6,332 nt of DNA from Candidatus Falkowbacteria bacterium RIFCSPLOWO2_12_FULL_45_13 (GCA_001778055.1 MFFY01000022.1:1-6332), one strand, 5' to 3'. Counted from the first letter of the stretch, positions 1-5,610 are shown. Numbers and translations are program-made. Notes: a model not told the origin generated them from the sequence alone.

Positions 1-2
1 AA

Positions 3-272
3 TACCGGAAAACGCTAAATAAAAGGAAAGAATCAATAGAAGAACAGGTGGACGGTATATTCCGGGAGGCTGACGAAGTTGATCGCCTAAAATTATTTCT
101 AATTAAAAATCGGCTCTTGTCCTCAAACTCGCAAGCGAGTTCTCGGACGGTCTGGCGAGGCACTCCATTGATTACCGATTTTGAAAAAATGTTCGAGCTT
201 GGTATAGTAGAGACACAAAACAAAAAACAAGGCGACGGTTCTCCTTGTTTTTTGTTTTTCATATCGCCATAA
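3..272 (+). CDS. possible C-terminal part of an upstream gene (89 codons, open to the window edge)
   Basis: This frame is open from the left window edge to a TAA at 270-272, so if real it is the tail of a protein that begins outside the window; an internal GTG at 48 is the only start-like codon near its beginning and has no ribosome binding site. The first 40 residues look protein-like: charged and amphipathic, with EEQVDGIFREADEVDRLKLF suggesting a helix. The last 45 residues (about codons 45-89) are less convincing because they run through a promoter (181-208) and a terminator-like hairpin (217-258). The two other plus-strand frames close at 16-18 and 20-22, so the true upstream gene could equally end there. 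I recognise no family. Chance openness over 90 codons in AT-rich DNA cannot be excluded. Confidence 0.3.
   Translation, partial: YRKTLNKRKESIEEQVDGIFREADEVDRLKLFLIKNRLLSSNSQASSRTVWRGTPLITDFEKMFELGIVETQNKKQGDGSPCFLFFISP
181..208 (+). promoter_or_regulatory. sigma-70-type promoter with extended -10
   Basis: TTGAAA at 181-186 (-35) is followed by a 16-bp spacer and TATAGT at 203-208 (-10), preceded by TGG at 200-202, which gives the TGn extended -10 form. Transcription would begin around 215, directly at the 5' edge of the hairpin at 217-258. The next gene start on this strand is 353. Confidence 0.5.
217..258 (+). terminator. terminator-like hairpin just downstream of the promoter at 181-208
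   Basis: A perfect 16-bp inverted repeat: left arm AAAACAAAAAACAAGG at 217-232, 10-nt loop at 233-242, right arm at 243-258 ending in a T-rich run. The base of the stem is A/T and the top G/C, and because the A-rich side mirrors the T-rich side it could terminate in both directions. It may end the upstream gene, or act as an attenuator for transcripts from the adjacent promoter heading to the gene at 353. Confidence 0.55.
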
Positions 273-295
273 TTTTAAATGCCGGCAACTAAGAG

Positions 296-325
296 TTAAA
301 CATTTCAGCAATTTTATGATATGAT
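296..325 (+). promoter_or_regulatory. possible second promoter for the gene at 353
   Basis: TTAAAC at 296-301 and TATGAT at 320-325 with an 18-bp spacer lie 27 bp before the start codon at 353. Overlapping alternatives exist (TATGAT at 315-320, TATAAT at 331-336) in this very AT-rich leader, so the exact -10 is uncertain. If used, it would bypass the hairpin at 217-258. Confidence 0.3.
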
Positions 326-352
326 AAGAGTATAATTATTTTAATAAAAAAT

Positions 353-1777
353 ATGGCCGATCAGCGACTGCTAGACTATGTTAAACAACAATTTGAGCGG
401 GGTATGGGCAGGCGGGAGATTGAAAAATTTCTCTTGGCCCAAGGCTGGCAAGCGCCAGATATTAATGAAGCTTTTAATTCTTCGGTTTCTTTTCCGCGGC
501 CAACTACTCCGAATAATGCATACTCCAACCCCCTTTCTCGGCCATCGGCCAAGGGATTAAAAAAAATATTACTGCCGGTCATTGCTATAGTCGGCGGCGC
601 TCTGATAGTCGGCGGCGGCGCTTTTGCCTATTTTTACTATTTTCAATCGCCGGAAAAAAATATTCAAAAAATGATCGTTAAGTTGGCGGAAATTAAATCT
701 TTAGAGTATTCGGGAGAATTATCCACGGAAATCAACGTGGGCGATTTGCCTGGCGGCAACGGCGGTTTTTTACCGTCAGCCCAGCTGTTTTCGCCCAAAA
801 AAGAAAGCAGAACTTCGTCTGAATTCTCCGGTTCTTTTGATATCCAAGAGGCGAATAGTCCGAAAGGACAATTTTCTTTTAATTTAAAAACGGACGCGCT
901 GCCGCTCGCAGAACTTGCTTTTGGGGCAGAGGCGATAATGATTGATGAATCATTTTATGTTAGACTTAGCGATGCGCCGAATTTAGGACTGATTGATTTA
1001 AGCGCCCTAAAAAATCAATGGATAAAAATCAACCCCAAGGCTCTGACAAAACAATTTGATAATAATCCGTTATGGGAAAAGCAAATCGCAAAAGCGCAAC
1101 CAGGGCGGAATTTATCTCCGGAACAAACCAAAAAATTAACCACCGCCTTCAGGCAAGCCAAGATTTTTAAAATAACCGACAAACTGGCTGGCGAAAAAAT
1201 TGAAGGGGTTGGCACCCATCACTATAAATTTATAATTGACGAAGTTGGGATTAAAAAATTCATAATTGATTCCGCCGAAATTATTCAAGGAAAAACCCCG
1301 ACGGAGGAGGAGGCTAAGGCGTTTGATAAAAGTTTTGAGTCCGTAGGATCGCTTAACGGTGAAATTTGGATCGGAAAAAAAGATTATTTGCTGCGCAAAC
1401 TCGCTTTAAATTCCACCATGAGGGCGACGGAAACGTCAATGGTTTCGGGAAAAACCAACTTCACCATCTCATTTAGAAATTTTAACAAACCGGCGCAAAT
1501 TGAAGCGCCGTCGGAGACGAAACCGCTGGAAGAATTATTAGGCGGGTTGTTTGGAGGATTAAAAGGATTTACTCCGGCCATTTCTTCACCGCCTGTCAAT
1601 CGGCAAGGCCTTGGTGACGACGCGGACGCGGATAAAGATGGACTATCGGACCAGCGGGAACAAGTTTACGGCACAGATCCAAACCAGGCCGATACTGACG
1701 GCGACGGATTTAAAGACGGCGATGAAGTTAAAAATGGTTATAATCCCAACGGAGCGGGGAAACTAATATCTCAATAA
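353..1777 (+). CDS. membrane-anchored surface protein with C-terminal thrombospondin type 3 repeats
   Basis: A 474-residue single-pass membrane protein. Residues 5-41 form a short predicted helical segment (LLDYVKQQFERGMGRREIEK, then GWQAPDINEAF) of the kind seen at the N-terminus of many Parcubacteria membrane proteins. A Pro/Ser/Asn-rich linker follows (about 45-68), then a hydrophobic helix at 71-97 after lysines, with no signal-peptidase or lipobox motif, so the N-terminus is probably cytoplasmic. Residues about 100-385 form the exported body; the pattern of short beta-like stretches (KSLEYSGEL, MIDESFYVRL, NQWIKINPKA, HHYKFIID, GEIWIGKKDYLLRKL) resembles LolA/LppX-type lipoprotein folds, which is inference only. 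A low-complexity Gly/Pro linker leads to two TSP3-type Asp-rich repeats at 422-466 (DADKDGLSDQRE, GTDP, DTDGDGFKDGDE), which in this family bind calcium. The ATG at 353 fits the end of the AT-rich leader; no Shine-Dalgarno is visible. The substrate or partner is unknown. Confidence 0.9.
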   Translation: MADQRLLDYVKQQFERGMGRREIEKFLLAQGWQAPDINEAFNSSVSFPRPTTPNNAYSNPLSRPSAKGLKKILLPVIAIVGGALIVGGGAFAYFYYFQSPEKNIQKMIVKLAEIKSLEYSGELSTEINVGDLPGGNGGFLPSAQLFSPKKESRTSSEFSGSFDIQEANSPKGQFSFNLKTDALPLAELAFGAEAIMIDESFYVRLSDAPNLGLIDLSALKNQWIKINPKALTKQFDNNPLWEKQIAKAQPGRNLSPEQTKKLTTAFRQAKIFKITDKLAGEKIEGVGTHHYKFIIDEVGIKKFIIDSAEIIQGKTPTEEEAKAFDKSFESVGSLNGEIWIGKKDYLLRKLALNSTMRATETSMVSGKTNFTISFRNFNKPAQIEAPSETKPLEELLGGLFGGLKGFTPAISSPPVNRQGLGDDADADKDGLSDQREQVYGTDPNQADTDGDGFKDGDEVKNGYNPNGAGKLISQ

Positions 1778-1841
1778 ACAGTTTTATGCGACAGAATGAG
1801 GTCTCCCACTTTTTAATTTAATGTTCAAAATTATACAAATC

Positions 1842-1875
1842 AAAAAAGAAAGCTGATTAAGCAGCTTTCTTTTTT
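1842..1875. terminator. bidirectional intrinsic terminator between convergent genes
   Basis: A perfect 14-bp stem (AAAAAAGAAAGCTG at 1842-1855, complement at 1862-1875) with a 6-nt ATTAAG loop. The arms carry an A-run outside left and a T-run outside right, so the hairpin plus U-tract works in both directions. It lies 64 bp after the stop of the TSP3-repeat gene and 17 bp beyond the stop of the HU gene on the other strand. Confidence 0.85.
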
Positions 1876-1892
1876 ATAATATCTTTAAAGTA

Positions 1893-2174
1893 TTATTTTC
1901 CCTTGAGCGCGTCTTTCAGGGTCTTGCCGGTTTTAAATTTAGCCACCGTTACCTGCGGGATTTGAATTCTTTCGGTCGGTCTTTGCGGATTGACGCCGCC
2001 GCGGGCATGCCTGGTTTTGGCCGTAAAGGTGCCGAAACCGGTGATGGTGACTTCATTGCCGGCTTTGAGTTCAGACACGATGGTCGCCACTAGAGCCTCA
2101 ATCATGTCTTCGGCCTGTTTTTTAGTAACCGCCACTTCAGCGGAAATTTTTTCAATTAAGCCTGCCTTGTTCAT
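1893..2174 (-). CDS. hup: HU-family DNA-binding protein
   Basis: A 93-residue histone-like protein of normal HU length, expected to act as a dimer that binds and bends DNA and compacts the nucleoid. The N-terminal helices (MNKAGLIEKISAEV, then KKQAEDMIEALVATIVSELK) form the dimer core. The HU signature follows: GFGTF at 46-50, ARGGVNP at 57-63 with the intercalating proline P63, then the beta-arm and the C-terminal KFKTGKTLKDALKGK. The arm tip NPQRPTERIQIP is one residue longer than the usual NPxTGExIxIP form. The ATG at 2174 is chosen because all homologues begin MNKxxLI; an in-frame extension to 2270 is open but its 32 residues come from a palindromic repeat. There is no clear Shine-Dalgarno. 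It lies 132 bp downstream of the metallophosphoesterase gene, on the same strand. HU versus IHF-like cannot be settled here; HU is favoured. Confidence 0.95.
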   Translation of the reverse strand: MNKAGLIEKISAEVAVTKKQAEDMIEALVATIVSELKAGNEVTITGFGTFTAKTRHARGGVNPQRPTERIQIPQVTVAKFKTGKTLKDALKGK

Positions 2175-2179
2175 AAATT

Positions 2180-2215
2180 TTAAATTGGGACATGGGAAAA
2201 CCTCTGTTTTGTCAT
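2180..2215 (-). CDS. possible 11-residue leader peptide ORF upstream of hup
   Basis: Reading on the minus strand, ATG at 2215-2213 opens an 11-codon frame (MTKQRFSHVPI) that ends in TAA at 2182-2180, only 5 nt before the hup ATG. It has GGAG with a 5-nt spacing in front of it, the only such arrangement next to a start in this cluster. The start sits in one arm of the palindrome at 2195-2262, so translation and folding would compete. It may equally be chance, because the sequence belongs to a palindromic repeat. Confidence 0.2.
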   Translation of the reverse strand: MTKQRFSHVPI

Positions 2216-2262
2216 CTTGACTCCGCTTAGCGGGGGAAAAATGACAAAGGAAAAAGTTTTCC
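2195..2262. repeat. nested palindrome in the hup leader (REP-like element)
   Basis: Three nested complementary arm pairs share one axis: GGAAAAC 2195-2201 with GTTTTCC 2256-2262, TTTGTCAT 2208-2215 with ATGACAAA 2241-2248, and CTCCGC 2221-2226 with GCGGGG 2230-2235 around a TTA loop (one G-U pair). Internal loops are nearly symmetric (6/7 and 5/5 nt). In the hup transcript this would form a 68-nt stem-loop ending 20 nt before the start codon. The layout, GTCAT/ATGAC arms around a GC-rich core, resembles dispersed palindromic repeats of other bacteria. Confidence 0.7.
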
Positions 2263-2277
2263 AGTCTCAAATTAGTT

Positions 2278-2293
2278 TATTATTTAAATAATA
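2278..2293. repeat. 16-bp perfect AT palindrome
   Basis: TATTATTTAAATAATA is a perfect palindrome between the metallophosphoesterase stop and the hup leader hairpin. It could be an operator, or simply part of an AT-rich promoter region for hup; no matching -35/-10 pair is convincing. Confidence 0.3.
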
Positions 2294-2306
2294 CGAATAA
2301 TAATTA

Positions 2307-3104
2307 TTAACTGATTTCTAGATATTTTGTGATTGGTTTAATGGCGGCGGTTTTTTTGGTTTTGTCGTCAATTTTTAAGAAGACGGCGTTGAAAATCGCT
2401 TGCCCGCTTTCGGGCAAGACGTGCGGATATTTGATTTGCGTTAAAAAAGTTTTAATGATGCCTTGTTTTTCCACCCCCAAAACTCCGTCGGCGAAGCCGG
2501 TCTGGCCCACATCCGTTATATAGGCGGTGCCGGCCGTGGAAATTTTCGCGTCCGCGGTCATGATATGGGTGTGAGTGCCTAAAATGGCGCTCGTTCGGCC
2601 GTCCAGATAATTAAATAGAGCGAGCTTTTCCGAAGTGGCTTCAGCATGGATATCAACTATTATAGCAGATATATTATTGCTGGCAAGATTAGATAAAATT
2701 TTATCGGCTTCGGCAAAGGGATTATTAAATTGAAGCGGCATAAAAACCTGGCCGACCAGGCTGATTAGTAAAATTTTACGGCCGTTTATCTCAACTAGCA
2801 CTTGGCCACGACCGGGCGCGGACGCGGCGTAATTGGCCGGCCGCAACAGGGGCAGTTCGCTGTCATATAAGCCCAAATGAGCCGTATTGCCGAAGCAATG
2901 ATCGCCGCCGGTAAACCAGCCAACGCCCGCGGTTATCATTTCCTCAATCGTATCTTTAGAAACGCCGTTGCCATGAGCCAAATTATCCGCGTTAGCGATC
3001 ACCAGATCGGGCCTTAGTTCTGATTTTAATTTAGGCAGTATTTTAGCCGCGGCCCGGCGGCCGATTTTACCATTGATGTCGCCGATGAATAAAACATTGA
3101 TCAT
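2307..3104 (-). CDS. ymdB: YmdB-like calcineurin-type metallophosphoesterase (TIGR00282 family)
   Basis: A 265-residue protein matching the YmdB family over its full length (Bacillus YmdB is about the same size). The family has a two-metal calcineurin-like centre and hydrolyses phosphodiesters, with 2',3'- and 3',5'-cyclic nucleotides reported as substrates. Motifs in order: GDING with D9, NADN at 38-41, GGDH at 66-69, HAEATSEK at 153-160, GTHTH at 176-180 (metal ligands H178 and H180), and the family signature GTAYITDVGQTG at 192-203. Two core positions differ from Bacillus YmdB: the usual Glu of NGEN is Asp (D40) and the usual Asn of GNH is Asp (D68). The ATG at 3104 begins the first beta-strand directly, so the start is secure; no Shine-Dalgarno is visible. 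It follows rny on the same strand after 137 bp, the classic rny-ymdB neighbourhood, and hup comes next. Confidence 0.93.
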   Translation of the reverse strand: MINVLFIGDINGKIGRRAAAKILPKLKSELRPDLVIANADNLAHGNGVSKDTIEEMITAGVGWFTGGDHCFGNTAHLGLYDSELPLLRPANYAASAPGRGQVLVEINGRKILLISLVGQVFMPLQFNNPFAEADKILSNLASNNISAIIVDIHAEATSEKLALFNYLDGRTSAILGTHTHIMTADAKISTAGTAYITDVGQTGFADGVLGVEKQGIIKTFLTQIKYPHVLPESGQAIFNAVFLKIDDKTKKTAAIKPITKYLEIS

Positions 3105-3118
3105 AAATTATATCAATT

Positions 3119-3215
3119 AATTTCGCGGCTGGAGCGAAGCGGAAGGAGCTAATTTCTATAAATTTCAGAAATTAAGAAATTAGCTCCCCCGCGTCAAGCG
3201 CGGGGTCGCGAAATT
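3119..3215. repeat. composite palindrome with two internal hairpins, between rny and ymdB
   Basis: An outer 9-bp arm pair (AATTTCGCG 3119-3127 with CGCGAAATT 3207-3215) encloses two hairpins. The first has a 13-bp stem GGAGCTAATTTCT 3145-3157 with its complement at 3175-3187. The second has a 7-bp GC stem CCCCGCG 3187-3193 with CGCGGGG 3199-3205 and a TCAAG loop. A further 7-bp pair (TATCAAT 3111-3117, ATTGATA 3227-3233) flanks the whole. It fills almost the entire 137-bp gap and would fold in the rny-ymdB transcript. Role unknown: a repeat element, an mRNA processing or stabilising structure, or a weak terminator. Confidence 0.65.
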
Positions 3216-3241
3216 CATGGAAATTTATTGATAATGTGAAA

Positions 3242-4759
3242 TTACCTGGCGTATTCCGTCACCCTCATTTCCCGGATGACGTTGACTTTAATTTCGCCCG
3301 GGTATTTTAATTCTTGTTCGATTTTTTTAGCGATGTCCTTGGCCAGATTGTAAGCCGCCAGATCATCGATTTTTTCCGGCGTGACAAACACCCTGACTTC
3401 CCGGCCGGCCTGGATGGCGTAAGCTTTCTCAATGCCGTCAAAAGCGGTGGCGATTTTTTCCAGCTCTTCCAGGCGCTGGATATACTGCTCAAAAGTATCG
3501 CGTCGCGCGCCCGGGCGAGCGGCTGAAATCGCGTCCGCCACTTTAACAATCACGGAGATCAGGCCGCTGGGGCGATCATCATGATGGGTCAAAATGGGAG
3601 CGATCAATTCTTCGGTTAAACCGAATTTTTTGCCGATATTGGCGCCGATTTCCGGATGAGTGCCCTGGACTTCATGATCAACCGCTTTGCCGATATCGTG
3701 AAGCAAGCCGCCCTTTTTGGCCAGCGTGACGTCAGCGCCAATCTCTTCAGCGATTAAAGCGGATAAGTGCGCCACTTCAACCGAGTGCTTTAAGCAATTC
3801 TGGCCGTAGCTGGTCCGGTATTTTAAGCGGCCCAGGATTTGCACCAGCTTGGCGTCAAAACCGGCCACGCCGACTTCATACATGGCTTCTTCGCCGGCTT
3901 TTTTTATGTCTAAAGCCAGCTCTTCCTTGGCCTGCTTGATGGCGTCTTCAATTTTAGTCGGGTGAATGCGGCCGTCTTTAATCAGATGATCCAAGGTTTT
4001 TTTGGCCACGTGCCGCCTGATGGGCGAGAAGCCGGAGATGGTGATGGCGTTGGGTGTGTCATCCACGATAATTTCCACGCCGGTCAGCTGTTCAATGACT
4101 TTGATGTTCCGGCCTTCGCGGCCGATAATCCGGCCTTTCATTTCATCATTCGGCAGATCAACAGTGGTGGTGGTTATTTCCGTGGCGAAAGCAGAAGCCA
4201 GGCGTTGCATGGCGCCGGCCATTAAGTCGCGCGCCTTCTCGTCCAGGCTGTCGGATGATTCTTTTTCCAGCTTATTGATTCTGACGACCAAATCATCTTT
4301 AATTTCTCTTTCCAGATTTTTAAATAAAACCTGCCTGGCCTCTTCCTTTGACAGGCCGGCGATTTTTTCCAATTTGGCCAGCTGTTCGTCATGGATGGTT
4401 TTGATTTTTTCTTTGATCTCCTCAACTTTATTGACTTTGTCGTAGAGCAATTGCTGCTTGTCCTGGAGTTCCAGGAGTTTCTGCGAAAAGACGGTTTCTC
4501 TTTTTTCTAGCCTGGCCTGCAGGTTGTTGACCGCCTGGCGCCTCTTGTCGTCTTCCCGTTTGGCCTCGTCAATAATTTTTAAGGCCTTATCCTGGGCGGC
4601 GAGCAGGAGTTCCTTTTGTTTGGCCCTGGTCTCGGTTAAGATTTTTTCGGCGCGCGCTTCGGCGCTGGTAACTTCGACCAAAGCCCGTTTTTTTCTGGTA
4701 TAGTAGCCAACAAAAAAACCGCCGATAACAGCTAGAATTCCAATAATCAAATAATTCAT
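3242..4759 (-). CDS. rny: ribonuclease Y
   Basis: A 505-residue protein, close to the usual RNase Y length, with every expected part in order. A membrane anchor at residues 2-20 (NYLIIGILAVIGGFFVGYY) is followed by basic residues. A long charged coiled coil spans about 30-175. A KH RNA-binding domain spans about 195-265 with the GxxG loop in GRIIGREGRNIK (209-220). An HD hydrolase domain spans about 322-415 with H325, the HD pair at 354-355 in GLLHDIGKAVDHE, THH at 391-393 and D409 in VADAISAARPGARR, all metal-site positions of the family. The C-terminal domain ends YPGEIKVNVIREMRVTEYA as usual. RNase Y is a membrane-bound endoribonuclease that starts mRNA decay. The ATG at 4759 starts exactly at the anchor; no Shine-Dalgarno is seen. 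It is the first gene of the rny-ymdB-hup strand group. The frame looks intact, with no missing catalytic residue. Confidence 0.97.
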   Translation of the reverse strand: MNYLIIGILAVIGGFFVGYYTRKKRALVEVTSAEARAEKILTETRAKQKELLLAAQDKALKIIDEAKREDDKRRQAVNNLQARLEKRETVFSQKLLELQDKQQLLYDKVNKVEEIKEKIKTIHDEQLAKLEKIAGLSKEEARQVLFKNLEREIKDDLVVRINKLEKESSDSLDEKARDLMAGAMQRLASAFATEITTTTVDLPNDEMKGRIIGREGRNIKVIEQLTGVEIIVDDTPNAITISGFSPIRRHVAKKTLDHLIKDGRIHPTKIEDAIKQAKEELALDIKKAGEEAMYEVGVAGFDAKLVQILGRLKYRTSYGQNCLKHSVEVAHLSALIAEEIGADVTLAKKGGLLHDIGKAVDHEVQGTHPEIGANIGKKFGLTEELIAPILTHHDDRPSGLISVIVKVADAISAARPGARRDTFEQYIQRLEELEKIATAFDGIEKAYAIQAGREVRVFVTPEKIDDLAAYNLAKDIAKKIEQELKYPGEIKVNVIREMRVTEYAR

Positions 4760-4804
4760 AGGTTTATTTTCTAGCAGTCGGAGGTTGGGTATGTTAATAA
4801 AACA

Positions 4805-4827
4805 AAACTAAATGTTTATTTTAGTTT
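4805..4827 (-). terminator. weak AT-rich hairpin with a T-rich tail on the minus strand
   Basis: AAACTAAA at 4805-4812 pairs with TTTAGTTT at 4820-4827 (8 bp, 7-nt loop). Read on the minus strand, the stem is followed by TTTTGTTTTATT, which resembles a terminator ending transcription from the transposase side before rny. The stem has only one G-C pair, so it would be weak. Confidence 0.25.
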
Positions 4828-4935
4828 GGGCAAGATGATTTAAGCGTGGCTTTATATTTTGGGAAAAAGGTTGCCGTCACAAAATTACAAGTTGGTCTAA
4901 AAATAAAATTTAATCTCGTAGAATTAATTCGTCAG

Positions 4936-4963
4936 CCCGGTTAATATAAACAATTTAACGGGG
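4936..4963. repeat. imperfect inverted repeat
   Basis: CCCGGTTAA at 4936-4944 pairs with TTAACGGGG at 4955-4963, eight of nine pairs, around a 10-nt AT loop. It shares the GTTAA/TTAAC word with the structure at 5002-5056, about 40 bp further on. Confidence 0.35.
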
Positions 4964-5001
4964 CAAGCTGTCCGACCGTCAGAAATATTTTATTAATTTA
5001 G

Positions 5002-5056
5002 CCTGTTAAATTCCGTTAAACGGTAATTTTGCCTATTGGCAATACTATTTAACAGG
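5002..5056. repeat. inverted repeat enclosing two small hairpins
   Basis: Outer arms CCTGTTAAAT (5002-5011) and ATTTAACAGG (5047-5056) are a perfect 10-bp pair. Inside lie CCGTTAAACGG (5013-5023) and TTGCC-TATT-GGCAA (5029-5042). The whole can fold as a three-way junction. It begins 12 bp beyond the stop of the transposase remnant, so it may be part of the old element's end or a terminator; there is no U-tract on either side. Confidence 0.5.
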
Positions 5057-5067
5057 TTGAACAGTTT

Positions 5068-5487
5068 TTAGTTTAACATAAGTGGAGGAGTTTGGCAAGG
5101 GGGTACTGTATTAGTCCAGCACATATTGGACACCAAGCTATTTTTAATTAAATAATCCACAGGCGAGGTTAAATTAAGGCTCCAATGATAGCGTTTAGTG
5201 TTGTACCAAATAAGCCAATCAATCAGCTTTCCGTTGAATCTATCTGTATCATCTAACCAGACTTCATTCCAGTCAACGAATTCCTCCTGAACTGTTCTGT
5301 TAAATTTCTCGATATGCCCCTGCCGGTAGGGCCGCCCCGGATAATTCCAGTATTGAATAATGTCTTGTTCTTTTAAATAGTCCCTGAAATATTTATGGAA
5401 TTCGGAACCGTTGTCGGTCTGAATCGCTTTGATCGGATAAGGAAAAACAGTTTGCAGTTTTTTGATAAAATCTTTAGCGTTAATCGA
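5068..5487 (-). pseudogene. C-terminal remnant of an rve-type DDE transposase (IS481/IS3-like)
   Basis: Reading on the minus strand from 5487 to the TAA at 5070-5068 gives 139 codons of an integrase-core transposase without its N-terminal half. Numbered from the first codon after the break, the second catalytic Asp is D25 in IQTDNGSEF and the catalytic Glu is E60 in GHIEKFNRT, 34 residues apart as expected for DD(34-35)E enzymes. PGRPYRQG lies before the Glu and the tail contains WLIWYNTKRYHWSLN, the usual YNxxRxHxSL motif. The first catalytic Asp and the helix-turn-helix region are absent. No start codon is available: an in-frame TGA at 5490-5488 stops the frame, and the DNA beyond it is GC-rich and unrelated. 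The element is therefore broken and inactive. IS481 is favoured over other rve families from the overall style, without certainty. Confidence 0.85.
5114..5131. repeat. small palindrome in the transposase tail, possible IS terminal repeat
   Basis: GTCCA (5114-5118) and TGGAC (5127-5131) form a 5-bp pair around an 8-nt loop, within the codons for SNMCWT near the transposase C-terminus. In many compact IS elements the transposase 3' end overlaps a terminal repeat. The partner end is missing here, so this cannot be confirmed. Confidence 0.2.
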
Positions 5488-5580
5488 TCAACTGGCAGGC
5501 CGGCGGGCAATAATCGCCGGCTATGATCCAAAGGTGTTTTGGAAAACGCCCGACAGGGATAAGGAGGTGAAAATAGTTAT

Positions 5581-5609
5581 AACAGCTTTAGTCGCAGGAC
5601 CAAGCTGTT
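5581..5609. repeat. 8-bp hairpin with a 13-nt loop
   Basis: AACAGCTT at 5581-5588 is perfectly complementary to AAGCTGTT at 5602-5609. It lies 10 nt after a full-length anti-Shine-Dalgarno match, AAGGAGGTGA at 5561-5570 on the plus strand, which has no start codon at working distance. Confidence 0.45.
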
Positions 5610-5610
5610 G

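Larger units (their letters stand above)
4760..5067. other. AT-rich noncoding gap upstream of rny
   Basis: No credible gene is seen in this 308-bp stretch. It must hold the rny promoter, but no clear -35/-10 pair stands out. It holds a series of inverted repeats (4805-4827, 4936-4963, 5002-5056, and the perfect palindrome GAATTAATTC at 4921-4930). GTTAA/TTAAC words recur through the right half. Confidence 0.6.

Noticed and set aside
126..141. Short hairpin AACTCG-CAAG-CGAGTT
   Set aside because: Only 6 bp with no T-run or promoter relation; common by chance, so not listed as a feature.
2175..2270. In-frame N-terminal extension of hup to an ATG at 2270
   Set aside because: HU proteins start at MNKxxLI, and the 32 extra residues are encoded by the palindromic repeat.
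3107..3112. TATAAT on the minus strand just before the ymdB ATG, suggesting a leaderless promoter
   Set aside because: The predicted start point would fall within or after the ATG, and there is no -35 match at 17 bp.
3962..4445. Long open frames antisense to rny
   Set aside because: They lie wholly within the conserved KH and coiled-coil coding region of RNase Y and have no independent start signal or family resemblance.
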